From: Dicaeum eximium
Taxonomy: Eukaryota; Chordata; Aves; Passeriformes; Dicaeidae
Reading direction: 5' to 3'
Assembly: GCA_013396995.1 (NCBI GenBank)
Contig: VWZP01006692.1
Span: forward strand, 379,435-443,434
Length of the DNA: 64,000 nucleotides
Shown here piece after piece: positions 1 through 13,517 of the stretch. The notes under the pieces are model-generated. The model searched no databases. It was not told where the DNA came from and worked only from the letters and a program-made list of their open reading frames with translations. Each line of letters starts with the position of its first letter. Within the stretch, counting starts at the first letter, position 1. Made by a program: the position numbers and the translations under genes.

Positions 1-2351
1 CCTTGCAGCTGTCCCTGCAAAGCTTTCTCCCTCCTTACTTTTGAAGCTTTGGACCATCCTTTTCTTCCTTAGTGCAAATGCTCCTCACTCCTTCCTACTT
101 GTTTTGTATTTCTTATGTGCATTACATCATGAGTAATGTCATTTATTCTCAGAACTGTGTGAAATGGGCAGCACTTACCTCATTTTCTAGCATAGATCTA
201 TGACACAGTGGGTGAGCTAAGTTATGAGGACCCTCTGGAAATAGAGTGAAATCCAAATTTGAGTTTCCAAGGTCAGCACTCGGAACTGTGGGAACATCTC
301 TTTGCAGACATTTGCTTTGTGCTAGAGTTTAACAGTCACTAATTTGTCTAGACCTTTGCCTTACCTGAAACCTCTGTCCTTTTTCCACCAAAACCTTGCT
401 TGCAGATAAAATCCTTTCTCAGAAACCTCCTTCTACCTTGTAGCCTAGGTGGCAAAAATTGCCATGTATATTTTCAATAGTAGGACTGTGGAAATAAATG
501 TCATTCTTAACTCTTTTAAGACTTTTCTGAAATGAATTGAACATTTACATGAATAAAAATAAACCATACTGTGATGTTTTACTTTTGAAGATGCTTTCAC
601 TGAACAGCAGTGAGACAAAACACCACGTTTCAGTTTTGATTGTTTGCCTGAAAGGGAGGAAGAGTGGAAAACAAGAGACAAATACACTTGAAAAGTTATG
701 TTAAAATAGATGTTTATTAATAGTTCTGTCATTAAGTGTCATTATATCATTAAGTATCAGCTTTGTGCAGATACAGTGACAATAGATGTATATATCTGAT
801 ATATTCAGATATTTTTCATGTGTTGTGTGAAAATTAATATTAGGAACCCTGTATAATACCCCAGTGCTATTGTTTGTCACAAGGAAGTATTTCAGCTCAT
901 GAAAATTATTGTATTGGTTGTCTTACAGTCCAGAGATAAAACAAATCATGCATTCAGTCTTTTGATGTATTTAGATGAACGTGCTACTCATGGGAGATAG
1001 ATATGTTGCATGCTTGCAGAGGGGAGTGTATGCCTGCTGGGACCTTTGTGCTTGTATTTTCAGTGCACTCATCAAAAGTTAGGTTTATTTTGGGCTCAGA
1101 GATTAGAAGCAAGAGTTACACAATTTAAGGTGGTCTGTGGTCTGTAATACTATGGTAACTATGACACTGTGCTACAGAAGCTGCACTAGAGCTATGGTGC
1201 CATTCCTATTACTAATAATTGTGCAAATGTGGCTCAACTTAAATATTTTTCACTATAAATGGCTATCAGATATACATGGGGGTCGTTTTTTGCTTCAGTG
1301 TGCACTTTTAAAAGAAGCTTCAGTCTAAAAGCCAGCAATGAGGACTAGATGTGTTCAGGGAGAAGGAAAATTTTGATGGAAGTGTTTTTAAGATAGTTCT
1401 GAATGGGGGGAGAAGATAATTTGGATTTAATACTGATGACGCAGTGCTTTCCTTTATTTATGGCTTTTGAATTCAATCCAAAAATCACTAATAAGGAAGC
1501 CTGGAGTAACACTATGAAGGAATTGGTGGGGGTTTGCCCTTTGCTTCAGTAAGGAAAAAAATTAATTCCAGGCATCTGGTGTAGCTCTTCTATTATGCTT
1601 CCACCAGCCCCTCTTTTTTGTTCCAAACAACTTATTTATTCACACTCACTTATTCACTTATTCACAACTTAATGTTGTGCTGTGTTAGGCATTTCCCTTC
1701 CCACCCATACCTGTTTGGCAAGTGCTGATTTCAGACGTTCCATTTCTATTTTATTTCATCTCCTGGTGAGTTCCTGTGAGGGGTTGGCATCCAGCAGGCA
1801 CCTATGGGAGGTGGCTGCTCTGTGACAACCCCTCCTTAGCAAAGGGGCACTCACACGAGAGCTTTGCTGCACCTGGTGCCCTACAGGGAGCTCCAGGGCT
1901 GCCTCTGCCCCCAGAGATGGCCCCATTCTCTGGCTTTGGAGGGTAGCTGTACTATATTAATAAGATGCCATGGGAATCCTGCTTTTATAAATTTTTTTGT
2001 GGATAAATACTGATTTATGTTCCAGAAATAAGTGCTCAAGAGCATACAGAGGCATTGAATTTCCAATATCAGAATACACTGAATTTTATAATATATTATG
2101 CATTTTAACTTTATTGAACTATAAATATTTTTATGAAGTAAATGTCTTAAGAGAAAACACTTTTTTAAAGTCTGTTATAAATATGATAAACTGCTTCTCG
2201 TCAGTTTGCTTTCATCTGAAACTCCACAGGGATCCTCCTTACTTTTCTGCCTTACTTTAATTTATATTGCCCCAGTTACCTTGTGAATTGCACTGAGTCA
2301 TGACTTGCTACTTGGTAACCTTGCTGGATGATTATATTCCACTCTGATTCC
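1..2351. other. DNAH11: Presumed upstream DNAH11 intron, nothing recognised
   Basis: AT-rich sequence with no open frame or block I could match to the part of the dynein chain that precedes remnant 1. It may contain eroded exon pieces too degraded to see by eye. Confidence 0.4.
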
Positions 2352-2567
2352 AAGGCTCCTTTTCCTGGACCCAATTCCATGATGACAGATGATGCTACAG
2401 CTGTGGCGTGGAGTAACGAGGGTGATGGGCTGTCAGCAGGAAATGCCACTGTTCTAACAAAGTGTGAGTGCTGACCTCTGATGATAGATCCCCCAGCAAC
2501 AGGGAATTAAATGGATAAAGAGTAAATATGGAGCCAACCTCAAAGCCGTACGTCTAGGACAGAAAGG
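2352..2567 (+). pseudogene. DNAH11: DNAH11 exon remnant 1 (AAA5 region), broken
   Basis: The translation runs KAPFP, then MTDDATAVAWSNEG, NATVLTKCE, PLMIDP and, after a frame change, QQQGIKWIKSKYG and LGQKG. This is the well-conserved AAA5 stretch of dynein heavy chains. A family tryptophan (…CERWPL…) is now the stop TGA at 2472-2474. One extra C in the C-run 2490-2494 shifts the frame just before QQQG. The expected donor after CAGAAAGG reads AT instead of GT at 2568-2569, although the following bases still look like a donor. The left boundary is uncertain. Confidence 0.85.
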
Positions 2568-3625
2568 ATATGTGCTCGCTGAAGAATTGGCTTTTGCATT
2601 TACTGCCTCCAAGTTCCCCTGATTTTCCTAAGGGATTTTTGTTGAAATGCACTTACTTAAAGAATTGAAATATTACAACAGTTCTGCTCATTTACCCATA
2701 GCATCATTTTCCTTCTAAAATGGTGCTTGAAAAGGAACCCTTCTTATGTTGTTCTCAAGTGATGAGGAGGAAATGGAGGTTGAGGTGCACTTGTGAGGGT
2801 CAAATCAATTTTTCAACAGGTAAGGTGCAAAGCCTGATGATAAGACCTTACTTATACTCTACAGTTTAGTCAGCAGAACAGAGCATGTGCACCTCACATC
2901 CATGTGCATCATTGAAGGTAAAAGCCAATATTAGTAATTTCCTGGTAAACAAACATGTTTTTAATTCTCATTACTGAATTATATGTTAGCTGATAGCACT
3001 AGCATGTAGCTTTTCTCTTCATATATTTTCTTATCTTTACTTAGATTTAGGGAGAGAATGCTCCATTTCAAAGGGTGTTCAGAGTTTTTTCTACTAAATT
3101 CCAGATACAACACACAATTACACAACACAGTAAGTGGTCATAGTAATGCCTGATTTTCAGAATAGGTCTTAATCATCTAGCCTGTCTGCTCATTTTGAAT
3201 CAGCCCTTTTCCCTCATCTGCCCTGGTTTGTTTTTCATTCTCTTTCCTCACAAATGATCATGATTTTTCATTCACACTCAGTAGTACCCTGCTCTGTGAA
3301 GCTATATTGTCTGATTACTTATCTTTCCATTATTATTTACTCCTTTTTCCATGCCCGTTGAAACAGATTTCTCCCAAATCATTCAGTCTCTAAGTGTTCT
3401 TGAAGTCCTTCAAGGAAGTGTTTTTATCATTTAAATTAATAAAAATAACCAAAAGCTGTAACACAAGACTATAGATAGATTAGATATAGGTTATATAGAT
3501 AAAGAGAAATAGATATAGATATATGCTCCTCCAACATTTCTATGTCAATTCCAGTGTCTTCCATGTGGGGCTGTACCCTCATGTTTGCTTATAATGAAAA
3601 TCCCAGCAATATATGTATTTCTTTT

Positions 3626-3683
3626 AATATGAGGAATAGCAAGAGCATGGTTAGAATATGAGGAATAGCAAGAGCATAGGTAG
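3626..3683. repeat. 29-base tandem duplication
   Basis: AATATGAGGAATAGCAAGAG plus CATGGTTAG is followed directly by a near-identical copy (one insertion/substitution), period 29 bases. It lies in the intron before DNAH11 remnant 2. Confidence 0.9.
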
Positions 3684-3890
3684 AAAGATGTTGTACTAAA
3701 AACTGTCAAGCTCTTAAACACTGGGAAATTATTTGTGAACAATTTTCTATGGTTTAACCACATGCTTTTAGAAAACCTTTGCCATTTATATTATATAAAG
3801 GAAATCTTTCTATAACCAGATCTTTCTATAACTAAATCTTTCTATATTTATCTAATATCAGAGGGGGGAAATTTTATTTTTCAAGTAAAG

Positions 3891-4013
3891 TTTTCTGAAG
3901 ACCATTGAAAGAGCTTTAGCTTTTGATGAGATTGTACCAGCTGAAAACATGTGTGACTCTATCGATCCCATCCTTGATCCTCTGCTTGGAAGACATACAG
4001 TTAAAAAGGGAAG
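3891..4013 (+). pseudogene. DNAH11: DNAH11 exon remnant 2, open frame
   Basis: Reads FLKTIERALAF, then SIDPILDPLLGRHTVKKG, the family segment around DPLLGR that precedes the 'GDKE' strand. The reading frame is open and the donor is AAG|GTATGT. Charged and hydrophobic positions between the two blocks are altered compared with the family (AENMCD where ILIENL is usual). The acceptor is taken after the pyrimidine-rich stretch ending at 3890 and is approximate. Confidence 0.85.
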
Positions 4014-7000
4014 GTATGTATGCTTGAGTAATCAGAATTTTTCCATGACAACTGGATCTATATTGCTCTGATTGCCACATTTTGCTTAGTGCTTAAACTC
4101 CTCATGTAACAAATTATTTCTTTTTAAAATGCAATGGCTAAAATCTGGAGATGAGTGGATATTAAAATGTTAGTATCTGCATCTGATTAGATAGCAAAAT
4201 TACATTCTCAGTTTCCAAATTGGACTCAAAATACTATATAGATGTGTGTTTTTCAAACTTCAGTGGAATTCTTTACTTAATTACTTTTAAAAAAAAAGGA
4301 ATAAAATAGGGAGTGGCATATATTACAGTTCAACTCAAAAGAAAGGAAAGTATTTCCTTTCCATGTTAGACATCTATAGCAAAGGGGAAGGCATTGGAAA
4401 TGACAGGCTAGATTTGGATTTAACAATAAAGGGTTTCTCAGCTGCAATATCAGCTTAAGAAAACCATGCCTTCACTATGCTGATGCCTTGTGAAGGCTGA
4501 CCTAGAACAGAGGCTAGACAGAGCTAAAGAAAAAAGTAGGTATTTATTAAAAAGCCTCAATGGATACACCTTAGGCTGTACAAGAGCCAGGGCTACACCC
4601 AAGATGAACCCAAAATGGTCACAAAATGGGTGACCAGTCACAAGGTCTCTCACTTTTGTAAATTCTGATCCACTAGCATATTGGAGCTAATTGTCAAATT
4701 ATAGCTTTAGATTATGAAGTCCCATCCTTCTTGGTTTTCTCTCTTCAGTCCACTGTTGTTTATGCTCTTGGGCCTGAAATTTGGATCATTTGTCCTTGCT
4801 AGAGCAGGAATTGTTTTGCCTACCTACTCTGTGAAGTGAGCTTACTATCCCCTAATATGAAGCTCAGAGCTACACACTAAAGCAGTGCAGAATCTGAAAA
4901 ATATAAAAGCTAAAACCTGAGGCATCATTTCCCTCCCGTGCCCCCATGCCGTGGCATCAATGCCATAATTGTATTTTTGGCCACCTCCTGATATAACAAA
5001 GCAGTTTAAAAAGGAAAAAACCAGGCTAAGTTAATGAGTTTCCTCTGTTCTGACACAGCAGCAGCAGGAGTGGTAGATGGTACAAGGGAAGGTAACCTTA
5101 TATCCTGACCTTTTTGGTGTGATGCCTGTGAATCTCATCTTTCACTTCCGTGCCCCCTTTCTCCTCTATATTTTGAAAAATTGTCAAACTTAAAAAATAC
5201 CATTAAAAACATTTCTTAAGATCTTATTTAGATACCTTTTAGACACACATTTTCAGGATGATAATAGGGAAAATAAAGGAGTTTGTACTTGGTGCAAGAG
5301 AATTTCAGTCTGTAATATCTTCCATAAATTTTAAAAAAAGCTCCAGGATAAAATTATTGAGTCCTCAATGCAGATGTCAGCCTAAATAATAATGCTGATT
5401 TGCGGTTGCTCGAGAGTAAACTTATTAAACCTCATTAAATATTTCATCTGATGAACTGAAATGGCATGTCATTGTTTCTGCACAAGTGTGAATTTATTTT
5501 TAAGTCTGAAAGTCTTCCTCTCTTCTATTCTTGTTTGCAAGCAAGACATCAACAAGCTAGACTTTTCATGTTGGAGAATGTGATGTTTATTGTGATATAA
5601 AGCCAGACATTCTCCTGGGGCATTTCTGGATGGATCTCAAATGTTAGTCAAAGAGTGGTTAGAGTGTTTGCACAGCTTCACGTTGTCAAAAGTGAAAATA
5701 TGAAAAAAAATTATAAATAAAGAAGTTATCTTATTTTTTACAGATTGCCCAAGATTTTTCTTCCTCCTTCTGGCTGTATATTTCAGGCATTGGTGCCTGC
5801 ACAATAAATCTAAGCAGTAAAAACCAGCTAAAATCTCCTTGTATACATGAAGCTCCTGGAAGATGCACTCTTGCCCTACACTGTGAGACCTTGAAATGAT
5901 CCCCCTTTGTTGCATTTTTCTATAGCTGTATTTGAAGTACTTCAGAGTAAGAGCTTACAGCTTGCTTTTCAGAATCCATTGTGAAGAAACTACTGAAAAT
6001 TAGTATTATACTGGTCTAAAAGAGAGATCAGAATTTTCACAAGGTAACAGACTTTTAAGGAATGTGGGAGGATGTGAAGGGATGTGAAACAACAGAAAGA
6101 AGTTGGATTGAAAAAGAGAAGGGTCACAGCAATATAGCTTAGCATTTATTTAGCAAAAGGCTTCCGTGTGGCACAATGAAGCTGTGTAAGTGAACACAAA
6201 AGCAAATATATGAAGCTATTCAAAAATAGATTCTCCTGCTGAATATTTTAGTCAGCATTACGTGACCTGGCATTCTGTGCACAAGTCACCTTTGAGGGGC
6301 ACAGGTGCCTGTGTGTGTATAATTATATATATATATATATATAGACACCACAATATATATGTACCCACACAATATATACCCCATTTATTACCAAATAAGC
6401 AGAGTTTGCCTCATTCTTGATTAATTTCTGTTATTTTTTTATTTTAGTAGTTCTGTCAGGTACTTTGAATTTTTTCTTCCTAATAAAGAAAGACTAGAAA
6501 GGTATTTGTGATAGATATGGTGCAGTCCAGCAGTTGAAGTTCATTAATAATTGGAATGTTGCAGAGTATGAAGTAATGAATACTAATTACTCCTTTCATG
6601 TCTGACAGCACCCTATGGACCAATATATCAGCCCAGACTTTAATTTGGTTCTAGTAATGGTTTCATCAATAGTACATTAATTCTGTGTTTGAAAAGATGT
6701 ACAGTTGAACCTGACCCACACAGTAGATACCACTGTCATAAAATGGCCACATACTGACAACAACTGGATAATAACAAATAATTAAATCCACTGAACTTCA
6801 GACAATCCTAATTTTAAGTAAAATATATCTTATCATATCAATCGACACGAAGCATAGCAAGGAAGATTTATCAACCTGTACTCCTTCCAAAGCAAATTTA
6901 CTAGCCTGTTTATTAGAGAACTTGCTGATCTGTGAACCACATCATAAAAGTACCTCTCCCCTTTCTTCTTTGCAAGATGGTTCTTACGTTGCACTCCTGG

Positions 7001-10000
7001 ATATCCTGCAACACCAGCTCTTGTTTTCTGAATGAAGCCTGCAAAAGAAATTCTCAGCCTTGGAGAACTTCAAATGAATAAATTTATATTTTCCTCAAAA
7101 CCAGGTCACAATAGGGTGAACTAAAGGTACTTGTTATCTCTGAAAATCAGAATGCATGCTTAAGTGCCTTAGTATATATTTAGAAGCCTAACAAAATTTG
7201 GGAGTTCAAATTTGGATACGTTTTCATTTTTAATATCGGAACTGCAAAACTGCTCAGTTGCTTCTAATGCACTTTAGACTGTGGCCTTATGTTCAAAATA
7301 GCTTTAAAATGCTAGGATTTTTGTTAAAATATTTCAAGATATTTGCTTTGAGAAGGAGGAGAAAAGGAAAAAAATAATAAAATCATTTTAAGGAAATATC
7401 AGTACACCAGTACATAGCTTTATGTAAGCACGGAAGCCACAACACAAAAAAGTAAGTAAAATTTGGCTGCAATGTATTAGCAATGTATGCAAAAATTGTT
7501 CAAGATGCAAATACTTAGATTTTTTTGAAACAGATAAACCAAGGCATAATAGTAAACAGGTACCCACGGGACATGGTGATGGGTTTTGGCTTTCACCTGC
7601 TATAAAAGAAACTGTGCCATTGAATAGGTTTGGTATGGATGGCCCTTAATGTTTGAATTTTTACCTGTGTGTGTCCCATCCTGTTTCCCCAGCACCTTCC
7701 TTTTGGAAATCACTGGCTATGAGCATTAACTATAACAAATCAATGTTATTTTGGCTCACAGGAGAGAAGACAGAGGAATAAATTCATTGTTCATAAAGCT
7801 CCTATTTGTATTTGCATGAGCTGTTACACTTGCTGAACCCCTTTGCACAGTCACAAAGAGGTAGTCATGTCTCTCCAGCTGCAAGATTAGGTTATTAAGA
7901 GATTTTTTAAGATGTCTTGAAATTTGATTTATGTGCAAATGTAGCTTGTATGAACAAGTTTCCATTCTTATGAGGCATGGCTATTATTCATGAAACAGCA
8001 AGCAAATTCGCTCAGTTTCTCCACAGGGAGAAGCTTTCCTTGCCTTGAAGGTCTCGTCAGCTGCGCAGCTTCAAGGCAGTGCTTTTCCCACTGAACTAGT
8101 TTGACCAACTTGCACAGTGTGCCCACTGAGATTGCCTAGTAACAGCTCCATTCTGTGCTTGTTTTCACCTGATTTATTCTGCTTCGTTCTCTACATTACT
8201 TGTTGGGCTTTGCAAGTCGGTTCCAGAAGCTTTTAATTTTAAGCAGCAGGAACTGAATGAGAGCTCCTCTGGAAAATGTGTTTATCCCTCTTTCTTCCCA
8301 CTGAAAAATATTGTTTCCTTGTACTTTCCTGTCCAAGAATTTATCACTTATTTCATTCTTGCTGAGCTGATCAAAACATCTCACTACAGGAAGCTATCCT
8401 ACCATTTTGCCATCTAGAGTTATGGTGTGTTTTGGAGAACATCTGCTCTGAAAGATACACTTGAATTTTGTGTTGCATGAAAGTGTCTGATAAGAAGAGG
8501 TGTTGCATAAACTCTTGAGCGATTTCATTATATAAAGTTTTGTTCCTATATTCAAAATTTCTCACCTTCATGAGTTCCTGTCTGGAAAGACCTAGGCATT
8601 GTTACCTTAGGCAGAACACACACAAGGGAACAGCAGGTCTTTGTGTCAATCAGTCAAGTTTGACAGATCAGACAAGATGTTACACATGTCCCAGTCTTCT
8701 CTTAGCTGAGTGCTCGTTACCTCCTGGAATTTATTTGTTTTTATATTTGCTTTGGCTAAAAATAATTTATACTCAAGGCATATACAGGTTTTTTAAAGCC
8801 TTTAAAATACTTTTTTAATCCCTAATCTGCTTTATTTCAGAATCTATGAGAATTTCAACAGGAAAAAAAAGTAGTGGGGAACTATCTCTTTTTATTTTAC
8901 TTTGTTTGTTCTTAAATACTGGGGAGCTAGGACTCACATGAAAGATGCTATGCCTATTCCTGGGTAGAGTGGTGCTTTAGTTCCATCCATTCTATCTGCC
9001 TCATCTGAGGGAATAACACATTATGAAGAAAACATTGCCAAAAGCAGAACTTGTCTTTAGAAATTTCTTTGGTGATTATTTTGATATTCCTTCTATCATG
9101 GGCTTCCATTATTCATGCCTATTTTGCTGCATTTTTTCATAATCTAGAATTAACCTCTAAACAGATATATTTTACTGAAAAAATTAAGTCATCTACTGGG
9201 TTCCCCACCTCTCTGTTTATCATTGTTGCTTTTACTCTTGAACAGTGTGAGAGCAATAACAAAAACATTTCTTTTTCCCAAATCTGTAATTAACAGAAAA
9301 CCTACAACAGCTGCAGTAATAAAACCCACCAAGTCATTATGTAGGTTTTGCCTTTCATAGGTGATAACCACAGAAATTGGTTATTTATTGCTTCTGTGAA
9401 TTGAGAACTCCTAAAGGAAATATTTTAATCCAGGACTCTAAAACTTTTTCTGTTGCCTCATAGATGTTCTGAAACGTAGTGTGACTCTTAGCAAAGGTTT
9501 TTCTTCTGACAAAGCAAACTGAAGAACTTGTCTTTTGTCAGATCTCCTGTTTTGTCTGTGTGTGTGTCTTGAAAGCCAAGCAAGGTTGCATTCTCCATGT
9601 CAAGATCTACAATTTTGTTCCCTCCAGCTGCAGCCAGTCTTGAAGGCTGTGGAGAGATCATCTTGCAGAACTGAGCAGTGAGCTCATGTCCACCTGAGAG
9701 AGGCTGCATAATCTGAAGGACATGACCATAAGGCTAAGTTATTGCAGTATTGTACAAGCATAAGCCTGGAAAACCCATCTCCAGTAGTTTGCGTGGCAGT
9801 ATTATATAATATACATCTGATATTGAGTTTTGTAGAACCGTGGGTTTCCCAGCACTAGATATAGTAGGTTTCCTTAAGGAATTCACTTAAAGTATATCAT
9901 AAGCAGCTCTCTTTTCTTCCTTCTCCCTGGTGAAATGCAGAGGGCTCTTAGCACACCATTTTGTTTAGACTGTGTCTTATAGCTAAGGGCATGTCAGAAG

Positions 10001-11207
10001 CAGGCAAGGATCTTAAGAGCTGGCACCTGTGTTCCTGGCTCTGGCAATGCCCTGTGATAGCCTAGAAAGAAAGCAATGTTAAAATTTCTATAGAAAGTGC
10101 TTTTTAAATCCATGTTCTGATGTGACTTTGATAAATCGCATTTTAAGTGTTTAGTATCTATGCTAATGCAATCATTTTGAAAATTGAGTTAACAAATGCC
10201 AATTTGAATTTTATGAAAAGAGTTCATGTTCCATGTTATAAATGTTCTATTGGCCCTTTTCTAAACAGAGTTTTATTACCAATATTTGAATCTCCTTTCT
10301 TGGCAGAGAACATTCAAAACCATTGCAGTACAGAAAATATTGGGTTTGTGCTCATGTGTGGCAAGTGAATCCTGAAAATTGACACACTGTTCACTGGGCA
10401 AGTCAATGACAAAAAGTTGTGTCACAGTCACACCAGACCAGGCACACGCTGCTAGTAGACTACTAGTAATCTTTCAATTTTTTTTGATGCTATGCCACAG
10501 AAATAGGAAGGTGAACTTCATGTTGTCTCCCTGCTGGGCTCCAAATTGGCACTTCAGCAGTAGCAGAGTGGCTGTATGGGACAGGCTTCACCCCTCACTG
10601 AAGACAAGGGATCAGGAAATGACAGCTCTTCAGAAAGTGATTTCAGTAAATAAAAGGTGAACCTAGGATAACTCATTCTTTCACCCAACAAATAATTTGG
10701 AATGAAACATTTAGTAAATTACTGTAAAAAAACCATTATTTTTCTTGTTTCAGTTGCCAGCAATCCCTCTCCTCTAGTCAGTCCATTTGTTATAAATACA
10801 TGTCCCTGCTTAGTTTTTTAGGCTATATATTGAAGGACATTATTGTAAAAACTAACAACTATCTCATTGGCATTTGTTTGAAAACTTTCCTAAGTTTCTG
10901 GTAAGTTATGATGATAGACATTTATCCCTAAGCCACAGACTCTTCAGTACAGCAGTGAATATTCTGTGTCTGCTATATATACAAATGAAACTACAACAAT
11001 TAAGAAATGCTCTTTGAATTCTTCATATACTTTTGGTGTGCTTAATCATCCTCATTTTGTTTCTTAAGTTGTTGGCACCTAAAGTTTGGCTTGTATGCAT
11101 TTCCTATGCTGCTGAAATCATACTGCACCCATTGTTTGCAATCTGAGATACCTATGAGGTTTTAATTTAGTGAGATCCCCATTCTTGTGCATTTTATTCT
11201 TTACCAG
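4014..11207. other. DNAH11: Long intron between DNAH11 remnants 2 and 3
   Basis: About 7.2 kb of AT-rich DNA. Remnants 2 and 3 join at the correct residue (GR then the KIxDKxCE strand), so no exon is missing here. It contains a TA-rich simple repeat at 6311-6345 and no recognisable gene. Confidence 0.7.
6311..6345. repeat. TG/TA microsatellite
   Basis: GTGTGTGTAT followed by about ten TA units, inside the long DNAH11 intron. Confidence 0.85.
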
Positions 11208-11406
11208 ATGTACCAAGATTGAAGACAAAAAATGTGAATTCAACAAGAATTTTCATCTCATCCTTCACACTAAACTGGCTAACCCTCACTTACAAGCCAG
11301 AACTGCAGGCTCAGACCACCTTCATTAATTTCACTGTCACCAGGGGCAGGCTGAAAGACCAGCTGTTGGCTGAGGTTGTTTATGCAAGACTCACAGAAAA
11401 CGTAAG
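11208..11406 (+). pseudogene. DNAH11: DNAH11 exon remnant 3, frameshifted
   Basis: After an AG acceptor the frame reads KIEDKKCEFNKNFHLILHT then KLANPH, a near-perfect dynein block. One extra base around 11289-11292 then moves the match into the next frame, where YKPELQAQTTFINFTVTR and QLLAEVV follow. Without that shift translation stops at TAA 11326-11328. The end of the exon has lost about six bases in the part corresponding to ERPDLE, but a good donor (AAG|GTAAGG) remains. Confidence 0.9.
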
Positions 11407-12702
11407 GTAAGGACTATATTTTGATTTGCCTGTTGCCCATTCTGAAATTTTAAAAGTCTAGAATTAATACACCTTTTTGAATCCACTGCAATTGTTAGTA
11501 GCCCATATTAGAGTCTAAGAAAGTGTAGAGTCTGGAAGGTGTAGAAAGTTCTTTTACTGATTTGTCCAAATCTGTGCTCCCAAAGGGCTTGTCTTGACCT
11601 AAAGCTCTGCTAGAAATCAAATTTATTGTGATATTATTTCCACACTTCTCTCTACTGCTTGGTTTGCTCTGTGCATTGCATTTCATTTACATTGCAAGAT
11701 TAAAGCCCTCTGCAGTGCTTTGTGCTTCAGTGATCTCGAGCCAATAAGTGTAAATAAAATTCCATGCCAGTCTGTACAAGGATATAATGGCACTGTTAGG
11801 AGCTAGGGCATTTGGTTAATAAATCACATTTTATTCCTGCAAGGATGCAGTTCAGTGGCTGCTGCAGTCATACCAATATATAGTGTGAGGAGAAATGCTT
11901 TTATAAGTGGTTATAGGAAGGACTTTGGGCAGACTGTAATCTATGAGATAAAACATGAAAATAAGATACTTAGGGGTGTGAAAGGAATAACAAGAATATC
12001 TCCTATTTCTCTAGTGTGTCTTTCCAGTTATCTCGTGTAAATAACTAACTTCATCCGCAAAGATTTGCTCCACCTGGTTGAGGTACTCCTGCTTCATGCA
12101 AGGGCAAACCGGGTCAGGGAGTTTGATTTCCCCTTGAAGAATGAAAGCCATATAATTGGGAATGAGACCTGGAAACAGCTGTCCATTTACCTCTGCATCT
12201 GCACATTGTTTCACCTGGGACTGCTTACAAGGCCTGTATCACCTCACCTGGGGTTTTGGGGCGAGTCAGAGTCTGACTGAGAGCTCCCTATGACCAGTCA
12301 AGCTCTTGCACTGTCAGAAGGTCAGTCCAGCAGAGCAGACTGTGACGAGGTTTTTCCACTCTGCTGCCAAAGTGAGGTGCTTCAGCCCTGTGCTGTTCTC
12401 TGGTTTTCTCAGCTGACACAGAGATTACAACTTGCCATCCCTGACAAAATCACAGTCCTTTTGTGTAGCCTCAGGAGGAAGAGCACTAGGAGTGAGATAA
12501 AGTTCCAGTCCATGACAACCTAAACTTTCTCACTTTGGGTGTCCAGAACTTTAGATCTAGTATACTGGGAAGAAATAGGCCAGAAAATAAACTGGCCTTT
12601 CAGAAATTAAATCAAATTAACCAATGTAATGCTCACAAATGCTATAAAACATTATTTCTTCCTGTGGTTGTTTAAACACAGTGGTTTTATTCCCTTTGCT
12701 AG

Positions 12703-12870
12703 TCAGTTCTCACCAAGAAGCAGAGCAGTTCCATGACTGAATTCAGGCATCTGGAGGATGACAGGCTGCTCAGCCAGTCAGCTGCCCAGGGCAGTCTCCT
12801 AGATGACAGTGAACTTGTAAAGAAAATCAAATCGGCAAAGTCAACTGCAGCAAAAATACAACACAAGGCA
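12703..12870 (+). pseudogene. DNAH11: DNAH11 exon remnant 4, open frame
   Basis: Reads VLTKKQ, FRHLEDDRLLSQSAAQGS, LLDDSELVKKI and KIQHK. This has the same length as the corresponding DNAH11 segment (LEDD, SAAEG, FLDD, EIEHK). The 56 codons are open. Substitutions are many: the segment is recognisable but no longer closely conserved. Donor GCA|GTAATA is weak. Confidence 0.85.
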
Positions 12871-13377
12871 GTAATAATTGAACTGTTTCTTATAGTCACC
12901 TTAAAGTCACCTATAAACTGTCTATTCTTATTATTCTATTATTATTATTTTAAGTGTAAAATTTCTATGAGCTGGAATAGAAATAGTCTAATTGCTTTTT
13001 TTTCCAGAAAGGGCTGTCCTCCCCATATTCACATTTTCATATCTACAATATGTAGTTGTTACATATTTGATTTTTTAGGTGCTTGAATTAGTACTCATAA
13101 AATTAATAAATACCAACATGAAACTTGAACAAATGTATTAAAATACGATCACCATGTTTTCACAGGCAAACAGGCATATTTCTGCAGAGGACAGTTATTC
13201 CCTAATGTTTGTCTAAGATAAGAAGTTTACTTACTTAAAATATTTGCTATTGTCTGAAATGAAGACAGTTTTCTGAGTATATCTATATTCTTTTCTGTAT
13301 GGATAGGAATATTTTGGTAATTGTGTGGGATAATCATGGCACATTAAACAATAAATGGGACAACTGTCATCATTCAG

Positions 13378-13517
13378 GTAGCTGAAGCCAAAGAAAATGA
13401 AGCTCAGGATAACACAACAAGAGCATTAGAGGCTGACAGCTTGAAGGGAATCTGTTCCTTACTCTGGGAGTATCAGCCTGGGCAGTGTCAACCCCCATCT
13501 ACCAGTTTTCACTGAAG
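13378..13517 (+). pseudogene. DNAH11: DNAH11 exon remnant 5, deletion and frameshift
   Basis: Starts after CATTCAG with VAEAKENEAQDN, matching the EAKENE…NEAR segment but lacking about five codons between the two. The exon ends in a different frame with IYQFSLK directly before donor AAG|GTAAAA, the usual end of this block (…NPLYQFSLK). At least one frameshift therefore lies between about 13440 and 13495, where the match is poor. Confidence 0.8.
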
